Shown in pieces: positions 54,105-63,390 of a DNA stretch of 64,000 nucleotides. The position numbers were made by a program, and so were the translations under genes. Source of the stretch: Christensenella sp036660175. Its GTDB lineage: Bacteria > Bacillota > Clostridia > Christensenellales > Christensenellaceae. The stretch is taken from NCBI GenBank assembly GCA_036660175.1, contig JAVXBD010000001.1:8556-72555 (forward strand). Reading direction: 5' to 3'. Each line of letters starts with the position of its first letter. The first letter of the stretch is position 1. The notes below the pieces were generated by a model. The model saw nothing but the letters and a program-made list of their open reading frames with translations, ran no database searches and had not been told where the DNA came from.

Positions 54105-54171
54105 GTTTTATCCTCACTTACTTTTTACCTATTACTATATTATATACCGTTTTCATCTTATTTGCACATAC

Positions 54172-54207
54172 AAAAAACCTTTACCACATATAAATACGCA
54201 GCAAAGG
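54172..54207 (-). terminator. Weak terminator-like hairpin after purD
   Basis: CCTTT/AAAGG arms with a 20-base interior and six T on the minus strand. The stem is short, so termination is likely incomplete. Confidence 0.35.
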
Positions 54208-54231
54208 CCCTTTATATTTTATAATGTTACC

Positions 54232-55482
54232 TCATTTTATCCCAATATCTGTCCGAAATTGAGCGCCATCAAAGTGTATCTTTTTAACATTTGCGTAAGC
54301 TTTTTCACGTGCTTGTGCAATATCTTTTCCTGTTGCAGTCACACCTAAAACTCTTCCGCCATTTGTAACAAGCGTACCATTATCTATCTTTGTTCCTGCA
54401 TGAAAAACAACAACATCTTTGTCCACTTGATCAAGCCCTACAATTTTTTTACCATTTTCATATTTTTGAGGGTATCCGCCGCTTGCCAGCACCACGCACA
54501 CCGCACTTTTATCTTCCCATTCAAGCGTAATCTTATCAAGCGTGCCATCAATCACTGCATCAATCACTTTTAGCAAATCTGTTTTCAATAATAAAAACAC
54601 AGACTGTGTTTCTGGATCGCCCAAACGTGCATTATATTCCAATAATTTCGGCCCATCTTGTGTAAGCATAAGACCAAAGAAAATAACTCCCTGAAACGTT
54701 CTGCCCTCTGCATTTAAGGCAGCTACCGTTTTTGCAAAAATTTCTTTTTCGACATATTGCTGTATTTCAAGCGTATATTTAGGTGATGGTGCAAAAGTAC
54801 CCATGCCTCCTGTATTTAAACCTTTATCGTTATCGTAGGCACGCTTGTGGTCTTGTGCTGACAACATAGGAAGAATTGTTTTTCCATCACAAAATGCAAG
54901 TACCGAAACCTCTGGCCCAGAAATAAACTCCTCAATTACAATTTGCACTCCAGCATTTCCAAATTTTCTATCAATCATGACATCGTTTACAGCCTGTTTT
55001 GCCTGTGCAAAATTTTCACAGATAATCACACCTTTTCCAAGTGCCAAACCATCTGCTTTTACAACTACTGGATACTTTGAAGTTTGCAAATAAGAAACTG
55101 CTTTTTGCGCATTATCAAACACCTCAAAATTAGCTGTCGGTATGTCGTATTTCTTCATCAGCCATTTTGAATATGCTTTTGACCATTCAATTTCTGCCGC
55201 AGCCTTTGACGGACCAAAAGCACGTATTCCCACTTTTTGCAAAGCGTCCACCATGCCTAATGCAAGCGGGTCGTCAGGTGCAACAAACACCAAATCCATA
55301 GCGTTTTCTTTTGCCCACAAAACCATTTTTTCAACTTCATTTGGTTTGATGTCTACACATTCCGCAAGCTGCGAAATTCCACCATTTCCAGGCGCACAAT
55401 AGAGCTGAACACCATCTTTTTTAAGTTTATAGGCTATGGCATGCTCACGTCCGCCACCACCGACAATTAAAATTTTCGTCAT
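54232..55482 (-). CDS. purD: Phosphoribosylamine-glycine ligase (GARS)
   Basis: A 416-residue ATP-grasp enzyme making glycinamide ribonucleotide. The N-terminal motif is ILIVGGGGREHAIAYKL; ATP-grasp features are PVVVKADGLALGKGV, VIEEFISGPEVSVLAF and LEYNARLGDPETQ. Full length. Last biosynthetic gene of the purine operon, 9 bases after purH. Confidence 0.97.
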   Translation of the reverse strand: MTKILIVGGGGREHAIAYKLKKDGVQLYCAPGNGGISQLAECVDIKPNEVEKMVLWAKENAMDLVFVAPDDPLALGMVDALQKVGIRAFGPSKAAAEIEWSKAYSKWLMKKYDIPTANFEVFDNAQKAVSYLQTSKYPVVVKADGLALGKGVIICENFAQAKQAVNDVMIDRKFGNAGVQIVIEEFISGPEVSVLAFCDGKTILPMLSAQDHKRAYDNDKGLNTGGMGTFAPSPKYTLEIQQYVEKEIFAKTVAALNAEGRTFQGVIFFGLMLTQDGPKLLEYNARLGDPETQSVFLLLKTDLLKVIDAVIDGTLDKITLEWEDKSAVCVVLASGGYPQKYENGKKIVGLDQVDKDVVVFHAGTKIDNGTLVTNGGRVLGVTATGKDIAQAREKAYANVKKIHFDGAQFRTDIGIK

Positions 55483-55491
55483 TTTTTTCTC

Positions 55492-57033
55492 CTAATGCCT
55501 AAAATGTCTAATTCCTGTAAAGACCATTGCAATACCATATTCATCACATTTTTTGATAGAATCTTCATCACGTATAGATCCACCTGGCTGTATGATTGCA
55601 GTAATACCTGCTTTTGCTGCCGCTTCTACACAGTCGTCAAACGGAAAAAACGCATCTGAAGCAAGCACAGCACCTTTGACATCTTCACCGCTCCGCTCAA
55701 TCGCCATTTCAGCAGCCCAAATGCGGTTTGTTTGTCCAGGGCCAATGCCTAATGTAGCCATATCTTTTGCAATCGCAATTCCATTTGATTTTACAAATTT
55801 AACAACTTTAAATGCAAATTCAAGATTTTCAAACTCTTCTTCTGTTGGTTTTCGTTTTGTCACAACCCGTAGCTCACCATCAAACAATTTTGTGTTTGTA
55901 TCTTGTATGAGCATTCCACCGCTCACTTTTTTTGCATCATAAGACATGGTATTTCTTTTTTCCAACATATCTGGTAACTGCAAAACACGCAAGTTTTTCT
56001 TTTGGCACAGAATTTCAAGAGCTTCTTCTGTATAGGATGGCGCAATTACAATTTCTAAAAATATCTTGCTCATCTGATTTGCTGTTTTCTCATCAATCTC
56101 ACGATTTACAGCAACAATTCCACCAAAGATAGAAACGGGATCACATTCATATGCTTTCATGTATGCTTCAAGTACAGTTTCTGCACTACCAACACCGCAT
56201 GGATTTGCGTGTTTAACACCCACTACCGTAGTATCTTCAAACTCACGAAGACAATCGAGTGCTCCAGCCGCATCATTGATATTATTAAATGAAAGAGCCT
56301 TCCCATTTAGCTGTTTCGCATTTGCAAGGCTACCTGCAACATACATCGGTTCTTTATAAAAAGCAGCCTTTTGATGAGGATTTTCTCCATATCTCATGTC
56401 TATTTGTTTTTCAAATGTCAAAGTAAGCTTTTGTGGAATTGCGTCTTTATTCTGCTGCTGACGTAAATATGCAGCAATGAGTGCATCATAGGCAGCTGTT
56501 TCTTCAAAAACCTTAGCACATAATCTGAACTTTGTATCCCTTGATACAGAACCGTCTTTTTTTAGTTCTTCAAGTACAACATCATAGTCCTTTGTATCAA
56601 TCACCACTGCAACGTCCTGCCAATTTTTTGCAGCCGCACGAAGCATGGTTGGCCCACCAATGTCAATGTTTTCAATGGCATCTGCAAGTGTTACATCAGC
56701 TTTTGAAATTGTCTGCTTGAATGGATATAAATTCACCGCAACAACATCAATTGTATCAACACCAAGCTCTTTTAATTGATTCATATGCTCTTCATTGCTG
56801 CGCATTGCAAGAATCCCTGCATGGATTTTGGGGTGTAGCGTTTTTACCCTGCCATCAAGACACTCTGGAAATCCAGTGATTTGTGAAACGTTGATTACTT
56901 TGATTCCATTGTTTTCTAATTCTCTTTGTGTACCACCCGTTGAAAGTATCTCAAATCCAAGTTCATGCAGACCTTTTGCAAAACCTACAACACCTGTTTT
57001 ATCAAAAACACTAATAAATGCTCTCTTTGTCAT
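55492..57033 (-). CDS. purH: Bifunctional AICAR transformylase / IMP cyclohydrolase
   Basis: A 513-residue enzyme for the last two steps to IMP. The cyclohydrolase domain begins RAFISVFDKTGVVGFAKG and has STGGTQRELENNG; the transformylase domain includes MRYGENPHQKAAFYKE and KHANPCGVG with the catalytic Lys-His. I chose the ATG 7 bases after GGAGG; a GTG 15 bases earlier overlaps that ribosome site. It follows purN by 14 bases. Confidence 0.97.
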   Translation of the reverse strand: MTKRAFISVFDKTGVVGFAKGLHELGFEILSTGGTQRELENNGIKVINVSQITGFPECLDGRVKTLHPKIHAGILAMRSNEEHMNQLKELGVDTIDVVAVNLYPFKQTISKADVTLADAIENIDIGGPTMLRAAAKNWQDVAVVIDTKDYDVVLEELKKDGSVSRDTKFRLCAKVFEETAAYDALIAAYLRQQQNKDAIPQKLTLTFEKQIDMRYGENPHQKAAFYKEPMYVAGSLANAKQLNGKALSFNNINDAAGALDCLREFEDTTVVGVKHANPCGVGSAETVLEAYMKAYECDPVSIFGGIVAVNREIDEKTANQMSKIFLEIVIAPSYTEEALEILCQKKNLRVLQLPDMLEKRNTMSYDAKKVSGGMLIQDTNTKLFDGELRVVTKRKPTEEEFENLEFAFKVVKFVKSNGIAIAKDMATLGIGPGQTNRIWAAEMAIERSGEDVKGAVLASDAFFPFDDCVEAAAKAGITAIIQPGGSIRDEDSIKKCDEYGIAMVFTGIRHFRH

Positions 57034-57047
57034 TTTTTTATCCTCCA

Positions 57048-57668
57048 CTATTCTAAAATTGTTACTCGTCTGCCATCAACTATAATTTTTTCTTCTGCCA
57101 TTTTCGAAACTACTTCGGGCAATATCTCATGTTCGATTTTAAGCACACGAGCTGCAAGTGTCTGCGGTGTATCGTCCGAAAAAACTTCCACTGCTTTTTG
57201 CATAATAATCGGACCTGTATCTGCTTTTTCATCAACGAAATGCACTGTTGCACCCGATACTTTTGCGCCATAAGCAATAACAGATTCATGCACTTTACTT
57301 CCATAATATCCCATTCCGCAGAAACTCGGAATCAGGGACGGATGAATATTCAAAATCTTATTTCTATAAGCTTTTATTGTTTTTTTACCTACGATGTTTA
57401 AATATCCTGCAAGTACTACAAAATCTGCCTGCACTTCATGCAACGCATTTAAAATAGCCTGATCAAATTTTTGCAGTTCTTCAAAATCTCTGCGTACAAT
57501 TACTTTTACTGGAATATTTGCATTTTTTGCACGAGTAATCGCATAAATATCTGGTTTGCTTGCAATTACGCAACAAATCTCTGCATTTATTTTCCCGCTT
57601 TGCGTTGCATCAATCAACGACTGTAAATCTGTACCGCCGCCTGACACCATCACCGCAAATTTCAGCAT
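57048..57668 (-). CDS. purN: Phosphoribosylglycinamide formyltransferase
   Basis: A 206-residue folate-dependent enzyme converting GAR to formyl-GAR. Motifs: MVSGGGTDLQSLIDA (phosphate site), LAGYLNIVGKKTI, NIHPSLIPSFCGMGYYG with the catalytic Asn-His, and SGATVHFVDEKADTGPII with the Asp. Starts inside the end of purM (7-base overlap). Confidence 0.97.
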   Translation of the reverse strand: MLKFAVMVSGGGTDLQSLIDATQSGKINAEICCVIASKPDIYAITRAKNANIPVKVIVRRDFEELQKFDQAILNALHEVQADFVVLAGYLNIVGKKTIKAYRNKILNIHPSLIPSFCGMGYYGSKVHESVIAYGAKVSGATVHFVDEKADTGPIIMQKAVEVFSDDTPQTLAARVLKIEHEILPEVVSKMAEEKIIVDGRRVTILE

Positions 57669-58669
57669 AATTCAATGCCTCCGCTGCCATCTGTAATTTC
57701 CCCTATTATATAGGCTTGCTCGCCAGAATCTTTCAAAGATTGTACAGCGTCATTTTGCATACCATCTTTCACCACAACAATCATACCAATACCCATATTA
57801 AAAGTTGAAAAGGCATCTTTTTGCGTTAGTTTTGCGTCTTTCACGAGCATATTAAATACTTGTGGCATTTTCCATGACCCAAGATTGATTTTCGCACCTA
57901 TGCCCTCATGTAAAATGCGTGGAATGTTTTCATAAAAACCACCGCCCGTAATATGCGCAATTCCTGTTACTGTAAAGTTCTTGATCAGTTTCAAAATTGA
58001 TTTTACATAGATTTTAGTTGGTGCAAGCAATAAATCGCCCAGTGACTCTTTGTCTACCTTCTTTGTTAAAAGCGAATGATCCATCGCATACAGCTTCCGA
58101 ACCAATGAAAAACCGTTGGAATGCACACCCGTACTGCCCAGTCCTATGATTTTATCACCGACTTCTATTTTGCTTCCATTGATAATATCTTCTTTGTTGA
58201 CCATTCCTACACAAAATCCCGCAAGATCATATTCGCCCTTTGGATAAAAGCCAGGCATCTCTGCAGTTTCTCCGCCTATCAAGGCGCATTCAGACTGCAT
58301 GCAGCCGTCTGCAATTCCTTTCACAATGTCAGATGCAACCTTAGGATTTAGCTCACCTGTTGCAATATAATCTAAAAAGAACAATGGTTTTGCTCCATGG
58401 CAAATAACATCATTTACACACATTGCAACACAGTCAATACCAACTGTATCATTTTTATCCATAGCAAATGCCGCTTTAAGTTTTGTACCGACACCGTCCG
58501 TACCTGCAACAAGTACCTGCCCGTTTCCAATATCATACATACCGCCAAACGTACCCAAATCCGTAATTACATTCCCGTCAAAAGTCTTTTTTACATGCTC
58601 TTTCATCAGTTTTACAGCCTCGTATCCACGCTGCACGTCTACTCCAGCATCTTTATATGTAACAGCCAT
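57662..58669 (-). CDS. purM: AIR synthetase
   Basis: A 335-residue ATP-dependent cyclo-ligase making aminoimidazole ribonucleotide from FGAM. Markers: AGVDVQRGYEAVKLMK, VAGTDGVGTKLKAAF, GGETAEMPGFYPKGEYD and HITGGGFYENIPRIL. Normal length. It overlaps purN and lies 11 bases after purF. Confidence 0.97.
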   Translation of the reverse strand: MAVTYKDAGVDVQRGYEAVKLMKEHVKKTFDGNVITDLGTFGGMYDIGNGQVLVAGTDGVGTKLKAAFAMDKNDTVGIDCVAMCVNDVICHGAKPLFFLDYIATGELNPKVASDIVKGIADGCMQSECALIGGETAEMPGFYPKGEYDLAGFCVGMVNKEDIINGSKIEVGDKIIGLGSTGVHSNGFSLVRKLYAMDHSLLTKKVDKESLGDLLLAPTKIYVKSILKLIKNFTVTGIAHITGGGFYENIPRILHEGIGAKINLGSWKMPQVFNMLVKDAKLTQKDAFSTFNMGIGMIVVVKDGMQNDAVQSLKDSGEQAYIIGEITDGSGGIELC

Positions 58670-58680
58670 TCAATAAACTC

Positions 58681-60138
58681 CTATTCTATACTTAGTAAAT
58701 CCATACCTTCTGATTCTTTAAGTGTTTTCTTAATATCCAATGGATAATTCCCATCAAAACAACCCGTACAGAAATTGCACCCAGCGCCTTCTACCGTCTT
58801 TAGCAAATCTTCTATACTCAAATAATTCAGTGTATCTGCACCAATGATTTTTCTGATTTCTTCCACTGAATTTTTCGAACCGATAAGCTGTTCATGTGAT
58901 GGTGTATCAATTCCAAAAAAACAGGGACATTTCACTGGCGGCGAACTAATTTGCATATGCACTTCACGTGCGCCAGCAAGCTTTAGCATTTCCACGATTT
59001 TTTTGCTTGTTGTACCACGTACAATTGAATCATCAATGAGTATCAGCTTTTTGCCATGCACATTGCGCTTCATGGCATTGAGTTTTAACTTGACGCCACG
59101 TTCTCTTAATGCCTGAGATGGCTGAATAAACGTGCGCCCAACGTATCTATTTTTTGCAAGTACTTTTGCATAGGGAATGCCGCTTTCAGACGCATATCCA
59201 GTTGCCGCTGGCGTTGCAGAATCAGGAACACCACCCACTAAGTCCGCTTCAATCGGAAATGCCTGTGCCAGCTTGATGCCCATCTGTTCTCGTGAACGAT
59301 ACACACTGATTCCGTCAATATCAGAATCTGGCCGTGCAAAATACACGTACTCAAAGACGCACAATGAAGTATGCATAGACGATTGTGCCTGATAGGATTT
59401 TAGCCCATCTTTGTTGATGACAACAATCTCACCAGGTCTAATATCCCTTACAAATTCTGCATCAATCGCATCAAATGCACACGACTCTGATGCAATCACA
59501 TAACTATTGTCAAGCTTTCCAAGTGCAAGAGGTCTGATGCCTAATGGATCACGCACTGCAACAAGCTCGTCCTGCGTCATCAGTACAAGTGCATATGAAC
59601 CACGAATCACTTTCATCATGGAAGCAATTGCCTGTACCAAACCTCGCTTTGAGTACTTTGCAATCAGATTCGCCATGACTTCTGTGTCAATCGTTGTCTG
59701 AAAAATCGCACCATCATTCTCCATTTTTTCACGCAGTATACTTGCATTGATTAAATTTCCATTATGCGAAAGTGCCAGTTTTCCACTTCGATAAGACATC
59801 ACAAGCGGCTGTGCATTAGATGGCAAGCTGTCGCCTGTTGTAGAATAACGCACATGCCCAATTCCAATATGACCACCCAGTATTTTATCTAAATTGTCTT
59901 TAAAAACCTCAGAGCAAAGCCCCATACCTTTATGGTACTTCATCTCCTTGCCGTTTGTTGTGGCAATTCCTGCGCTTTCTTGTCCTCTATGCTGCAATGC
60001 ATAAAGTCCCAAATATGCTGCCTCAGCAGGATCATATCTGTTATCGTCCATATAAATACCGAATACACCGCATTCTTCCGCCATGACATCGTCTTTTGGT
60101 TTTATTCTTTCATAATTGTATCTTGAATCAAAATACAT
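58681..60138 (-). CDS. purF: Amidophosphoribosyltransferase
   Basis: A 485-residue Ntn-type enzyme for the committed purine step. The N-terminal nucleophile is Cys23 in MAEECGVFGIY, so a 22-residue propeptide should be removed. LYALQHRGQESAGIA is the glutaminase site; VLIDDSIVRGTTSKK-like LILIDDSIVRGTTS is the PRPP loop; GAGCNFCTGCF and KCPCFFGID supply iron-sulfur cluster cysteines, as in the Bacillus type. It lies 2 bases after purC. Confidence 0.97.
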   Translation of the reverse strand: MYFDSRYNYERIKPKDDVMAEECGVFGIYMDDNRYDPAEAAYLGLYALQHRGQESAGIATTNGKEMKYHKGMGLCSEVFKDNLDKILGGHIGIGHVRYSTTGDSLPSNAQPLVMSYRSGKLALSHNGNLINASILREKMENDGAIFQTTIDTEVMANLIAKYSKRGLVQAIASMMKVIRGSYALVLMTQDELVAVRDPLGIRPLALGKLDNSYVIASESCAFDAIDAEFVRDIRPGEIVVINKDGLKSYQAQSSMHTSLCVFEYVYFARPDSDIDGISVYRSREQMGIKLAQAFPIEADLVGGVPDSATPAATGYASESGIPYAKVLAKNRYVGRTFIQPSQALRERGVKLKLNAMKRNVHGKKLILIDDSIVRGTTSKKIVEMLKLAGAREVHMQISSPPVKCPCFFGIDTPSHEQLIGSKNSVEEIRKIIGADTLNYLSIEDLLKTVEGAGCNFCTGCFDGNYPLDIKKTLKESEGMDLLSIE

Positions 60139-60140
60139 AT

Positions 60141-60848
60141 TTATTCTCCCATGAGTCTTGATAAAATCTCTTGATAAGCATTTTCTACGCCGCCAAGATC
60201 TTGCCTAAATCTATCTTTGTCGAGTTTTTCTCCTGTTTTTGTATCCCAAAAGCGACAGGTATCTGGAGAAATTTCATCTGCCAAAATGATTTCACCTTTG
60301 CATCTGCCAAATTCGAGTTTAAAATCAATCAGTTCAATGTCAAATTGCTTTAAATAGTCTGTCATAATTTCATTGATCTTAAAAGAATACTCTGCAATTT
60401 TTGCCATTTCTTCTGGTGTTGCAAGTCCCATAGCATAAACATGATAATCGTTAATCATTGGATCGCCCAACGCATCATCTTTAAAGCTGTATTCAAGAAC
60501 CGTCGATTTTAACTTTGTTCCCTCAGGTATACCCAGTCTTTTAGAAAGACTGCCAGCTGCAATATTTCTTACAATAACTTCTACTGGCACAATGGAAACG
60601 CTCTTTACAACGGTTTCTCTGTCTGAAATTTGCTCTACAAAATGAGTCGGAATACCGTGTTTTTCAAGCATTTTAAACATATGGTTGGATACTTTGTTGT
60701 TTACCACACCTTTTCCAACAATCGTTCCTTTTTTAAGACCATTAAAAGCAGTCGCATCATCTTTGTAATCAACAATTACAAAATCTGCATCGTCAGTTTT
60801 AAAAACTTTTTTTGCTTTTCCTTCATATAGTTGCTCTGTTTTTTTCAT
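60141..60848 (-). CDS. purC: SAICAR synthetase
   Basis: A 235-residue ATP-dependent ligase joining aspartate to CAIR. Markers: QLYEGKAKKVFKTDD, the VEVIVRNIAAGSLSKR segment and LEFGRCKGEIILADEISPD with DTCRFWD. Full length, 33 bases after purE. Confidence 0.97.
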   Translation of the reverse strand: MKKTEQLYEGKAKKVFKTDDADFVIVDYKDDATAFNGLKKGTIVGKGVVNNKVSNHMFKMLEKHGIPTHFVEQISDRETVVKSVSIVPVEVIVRNIAAGSLSKRLGIPEGTKLKSTVLEYSFKDDALGDPMINDYHVYAMGLATPEEMAKIAEYSFKINEIMTDYLKQFDIELIDFKLEFGRCKGEIILADEISPDTCRFWDTKTGEKLDKDRFRQDLGGVENAYQEILSRLMGE

Positions 60849-60881
60849 ATTTATACTCCATTCTGCCGTATGGCATTAAAA

Positions 60882-61367
60882 TTAAATCTGCTCTCTTAGT
60901 TGACTGTCTGCTGCAATTACAGCTTCCACCATGTCTTGTTTATATTGATATAATAAATCGCTTAAAGTATCATACTTTAGTGCGAGTATTTGCACAGCTA
61001 AAAGTGCGGCATTTTTCGCACCATTGATTGCCACAGTTGCAACCGGAATACCCTCTGGCATTTGTACTGTGGAAAGTAAAGAATCCAATCCATCCATAGT
61101 TGAAGATTTAATCGGCAGTCCTATAACAGGCAAAATAGAATGTCCTGCAATAACACCTGCCAAGTGTGCTGCTTTTCCTGCCGCTGCAATGATTACTTCA
61201 ATCCCGTTCTTTTTTGCATTTTTTGCAAAATCAGCTGCAATTTCAGGTGTTCGGTGCGCTGACATAATTCTCGCTTCAACCTCTATGCCAAAATCTTTTA
61301 GTGTATCTATGGTTGACTGTAACACTGGCAAGTCACTTTTTGAACCCATAATAATTGCTACTTTCAT
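60882..61367 (-). CDS. purE: N5-carboxyaminoimidazole ribonucleotide mutase
   Basis: A 161-residue PurE. MGSKSDLPVLQ and MSAHRTPE (catalytic His) are the active-site motifs, with AAAGKAAHLAGV and LPVIGLPIKSSTMDGLDSL. No purK follows, as in many Clostridia; either purK is elsewhere or this PurE works directly with CO2. AAAAGGAG precedes the ATG. First biosynthetic gene of the operon, 67 bases after the permease stop. Confidence 0.97.
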   Translation of the reverse strand: MKVAIIMGSKSDLPVLQSTIDTLKDFGIEVEARIMSAHRTPEIAADFAKNAKKNGIEVIIAAAGKAAHLAGVIAGHSILPVIGLPIKSSTMDGLDSLLSTVQMPEGIPVATVAINGAKNAALLAVQILALKYDTLSDLLYQYKQDMVEAVIAADSQLREQI

Positions 61368-61397
61368 GTTGTTCTCCTTTTAAAAAATTTTAATGAA

Positions 61398-61423
61398 TCA
61401 AGCCGGCTTTTACACCGGCTTGA
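61398..61423 (-). terminator. Hairpin between purine permease and purE
   Basis: TCAAGCCGG/CCGGCTTGA, a 9-bp GC-rich stem with an 8-base loop, right after the permease stop. On the minus strand the nearest T run is about 10 bases further, so it may be a partial terminator or attenuator letting some transcription reach purE. Confidence 0.4.
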
Positions 61424-61434
61424 AAAAGTTATAT

Positions 61435-62892
61435 TTAGATAAGAGCTAACACAATAAAGTTTAATACAAACAAGATTGTTGAAACAACCAATATTGGATG
61501 CAGCTCACCTGCTTTTCCCTTTACAATCTTAACGATACAATAGAACAGGAAGCCTGCTGCAATACCGTAAGAAATGCTGTAACACAGTGCCATAAACACA
61601 CCTGCAAAGAATGCTGGAATCGCTTCTTCAATGTTACCCCACTTAATATCCTTAAATGCTGCCATCATCATAATTCCGACTGCAATCAGTGCTGGTGCTG
61701 TTGCTTGTGCAGGAACAAGGCCCATAACAGGCGCAAGGAAAATACAAGCTGCAAAAGCAATTGATGTAACAACGCTTGTGAGTCCTGTTCTGCCGCCTGC
61801 ACCAATTCCTGCAGCACTTTCTACATAGGTCGTCGTGTTTGAGGTTCCAACAATTGCACCAATAGAAGTTGCAACTGCGTCTGCAAATAAAGCTCTATCC
61901 ATTTTAGATTTAAAGCCTTTGCTTGTTTCCATTGTTTTCATATCTTCAGTACTGAAAATACCCGAACGACGTCCCGTACCAATAAAGGTACCAATGGTAT
62001 CAAACGTATCGGATATACTAAAGGCAAAGATTGTCATAATGACCATAAGTATTTTGGACGGATCGCTAAACAGTGACTGCATACCTTCCGGTCCAAAAGC
62101 AGCACCAAAGGTTGTGCCTAATTGTTGAAAAGATGCGCCAACGCTGTCAGTAGACAAATTGATAGATGAAACATCAACAACTCCCATTGGAATTGCAATA
62201 ATCGTTGTTGCAACAATACCAATCAGGATTGCACCTTTCACTTTTGCAACTAATAAAACAACTGTCAAAACAATCGCAATAATTGCCAATATCACACCTG
62301 GTGAATTTAGCGGTGGAAGTGCAGGAACGATTCCTCCACTTGTAACAACCGAGTTAATTGCCGAATAAGTCCCATCTGCCGCAAAAGGTGCGCCATTGAT
62401 AGACATAATCGTACCAGGATCCGATGTGAATTGCAGTAATCCTGCATTTTTGATTCCGATGTAAGCAACAAAAATACCAATACCACCGCCAATTGCATTT
62501 TGCAAGGACTCTGGAATGGATTTGATAATTGCTTTGCGTAAGCTGGTAACCGTAATAATAATGTTTATAATACCACAAATAAATACCATTGCCAACGCTT
62601 GCTGCCAACTAAATCCAAGCCCAAAGCACACCGTATACGTAAAAAATGCGTTTAACCCCATACCTGGTGCTTGTGCATATGGTACATTAGCGAATATCGC
62701 CATGATCATTGTACCAACAACAGCTGCGATGATTGTTGCTAAGAAAACTGCTTGGGACGGCATACCCGTTGCAGAAAGAATGCTTGGATTTACAAATATA
62801 ATATAAGACATTGCAAAAAAAGTTGTAAGCCCAGCGATTATTTCCGTTGAGGGTTTCGTTCCGTTTTCCTTAAGTTTGAAAAACTTTTCCAT
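61435..62892 (-). CDS. pbuG-like: AzgA/PbuG-type purine permease
   Basis: A 485-residue transporter of the hypoxanthine/guanine/adenine family (NCS2-related). Family segments: TEIIAGLTTFFAMSYIIFVN, NVPYAQAPGMGLNAFFTYTV, SIPESLQNAIGGGIGIFVAY and the ISDTFDTIGTFIGTGRRSG signature, with 12-14 membrane helices. The second of two ATG codons fits the AGGAGG spacing better. It heads the purine biosynthesis genes, so salvage and synthesis are probably co-controlled. No purine riboswitch core was found in its leader. Confidence 0.94.
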   Translation of the reverse strand: MEKFFKLKENGTKPSTEIIAGLTTFFAMSYIIFVNPSILSATGMPSQAVFLATIIAAVVGTMIMAIFANVPYAQAPGMGLNAFFTYTVCFGLGFSWQQALAMVFICGIINIIITVTSLRKAIIKSIPESLQNAIGGGIGIFVAYIGIKNAGLLQFTSDPGTIMSINGAPFAADGTYSAINSVVTSGGIVPALPPLNSPGVILAIIAIVLTVVLLVAKVKGAILIGIVATTIIAIPMGVVDVSSINLSTDSVGASFQQLGTTFGAAFGPEGMQSLFSDPSKILMVIMTIFAFSISDTFDTIGTFIGTGRRSGIFSTEDMKTMETSKGFKSKMDRALFADAVATSIGAIVGTSNTTTYVESAAGIGAGGRTGLTSVVTSIAFAACIFLAPVMGLVPAQATAPALIAVGIMMMAAFKDIKWGNIEEAIPAFFAGVFMALCYSISYGIAAGFLFYCIVKIVKGKAGELHPILVVSTILFVLNFIVLALI

Positions 62893-62921
62893 CATAATAC
62901 CTCCTAAAAAAAATATGCAAC

Positions 62922-62940
62922 TATAAATCCGAAGATTATA
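62922..62940 (-). other. UUCG-capped hairpin at the 5' end of the permease mRNA
   Basis: Minus-strand AATC-TTCG-GATT with AU pairs below gives a very stable tetraloop, within about 10 bases of the predicted transcription start. It may protect the mRNA or respond to a regulator. Confidence 0.5.
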
Positions 62941-62953
62941 ATTCCTTACTCAT

Positions 62954-62983
62954 ATTCTATCATCTTCTCGCTTTTACAGTCAA
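62954..62983 (-). promoter_or_regulatory. Promoter of the purine permease
   Basis: Minus-strand TTGACT (62978-62983), 18-bp spacer, TAGAAT (62954-62959). A second TTGACA (63110-63115) with TATAGC 17 bp on may be an upstream promoter. Confidence 0.6.
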
Positions 62984-63016
62984 TGAATTTTCGAATAATA
63001 AGTCATATTCTTATTT

Positions 63017-63149
63017 TATAATTCGTAACGTAACGAATTATATTTATACTATAAAATGATTTAATCCATCTTATCATTTAAAAACTGCTATATAGCCTTT
63101 ATTTTGGCTTGTCAATATTCTAATTAAATATATTCTAAAATATTTTAGA
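63017..63149. repeat. Palindromes and direct repeats upstream of the purine permease
   Basis: This stretch of the 495-base gene-free region (62896-63390) holds a 26-bp imperfect palindrome with 10-bp arms TATAATTCGT/ACGAATTATA (63017-63042), a perfect 16-bp palindrome TCTAAAATATTTTAGA (63134-63149), and CTATAAAATGATT at 63049-63061, repeated at 63152-63164. These are candidate operators. The rest of the region is AT-rich with no gene. Confidence 0.5.
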
Positions 63150-63297
63150 TGCTATAAAATGATTGTTTTGTCTGTACCAAACATATAAATATCTTTTGTT
63201 TATTTTTTCATTCAATTGCTATTAAAACATTTCAACATAAAAATTTTAATTTATCCTTGATTCTGTTATTTAAACAAATTAGATTTTTACAAACAAA

Positions 63298-63337
63298 GAA
63301 GCATTTTGCACTATTATTTGGTATAACAAAATACTTC
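63298..63337 (-). terminator. Possible terminator of the surface-protein gene
   Basis: An 11-bp stem GAAGTATTTTG/CAAAATGCTTC (minus strand, one G-U) with an 18-base loop and TTTGTTTG following. The loop is long, so the call is tentative. Confidence 0.35.
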
Positions 63338-63390
63338 TTCACCTATGTAAAAATAAAATCAATTCAAAACTATACTCTGTATGGACTCCA

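Noticed and set aside
62896..63060. Purine riboswitch in the permease leader.
   Set aside because: The conserved loop and three-way junction segments are absent on the coding strand.
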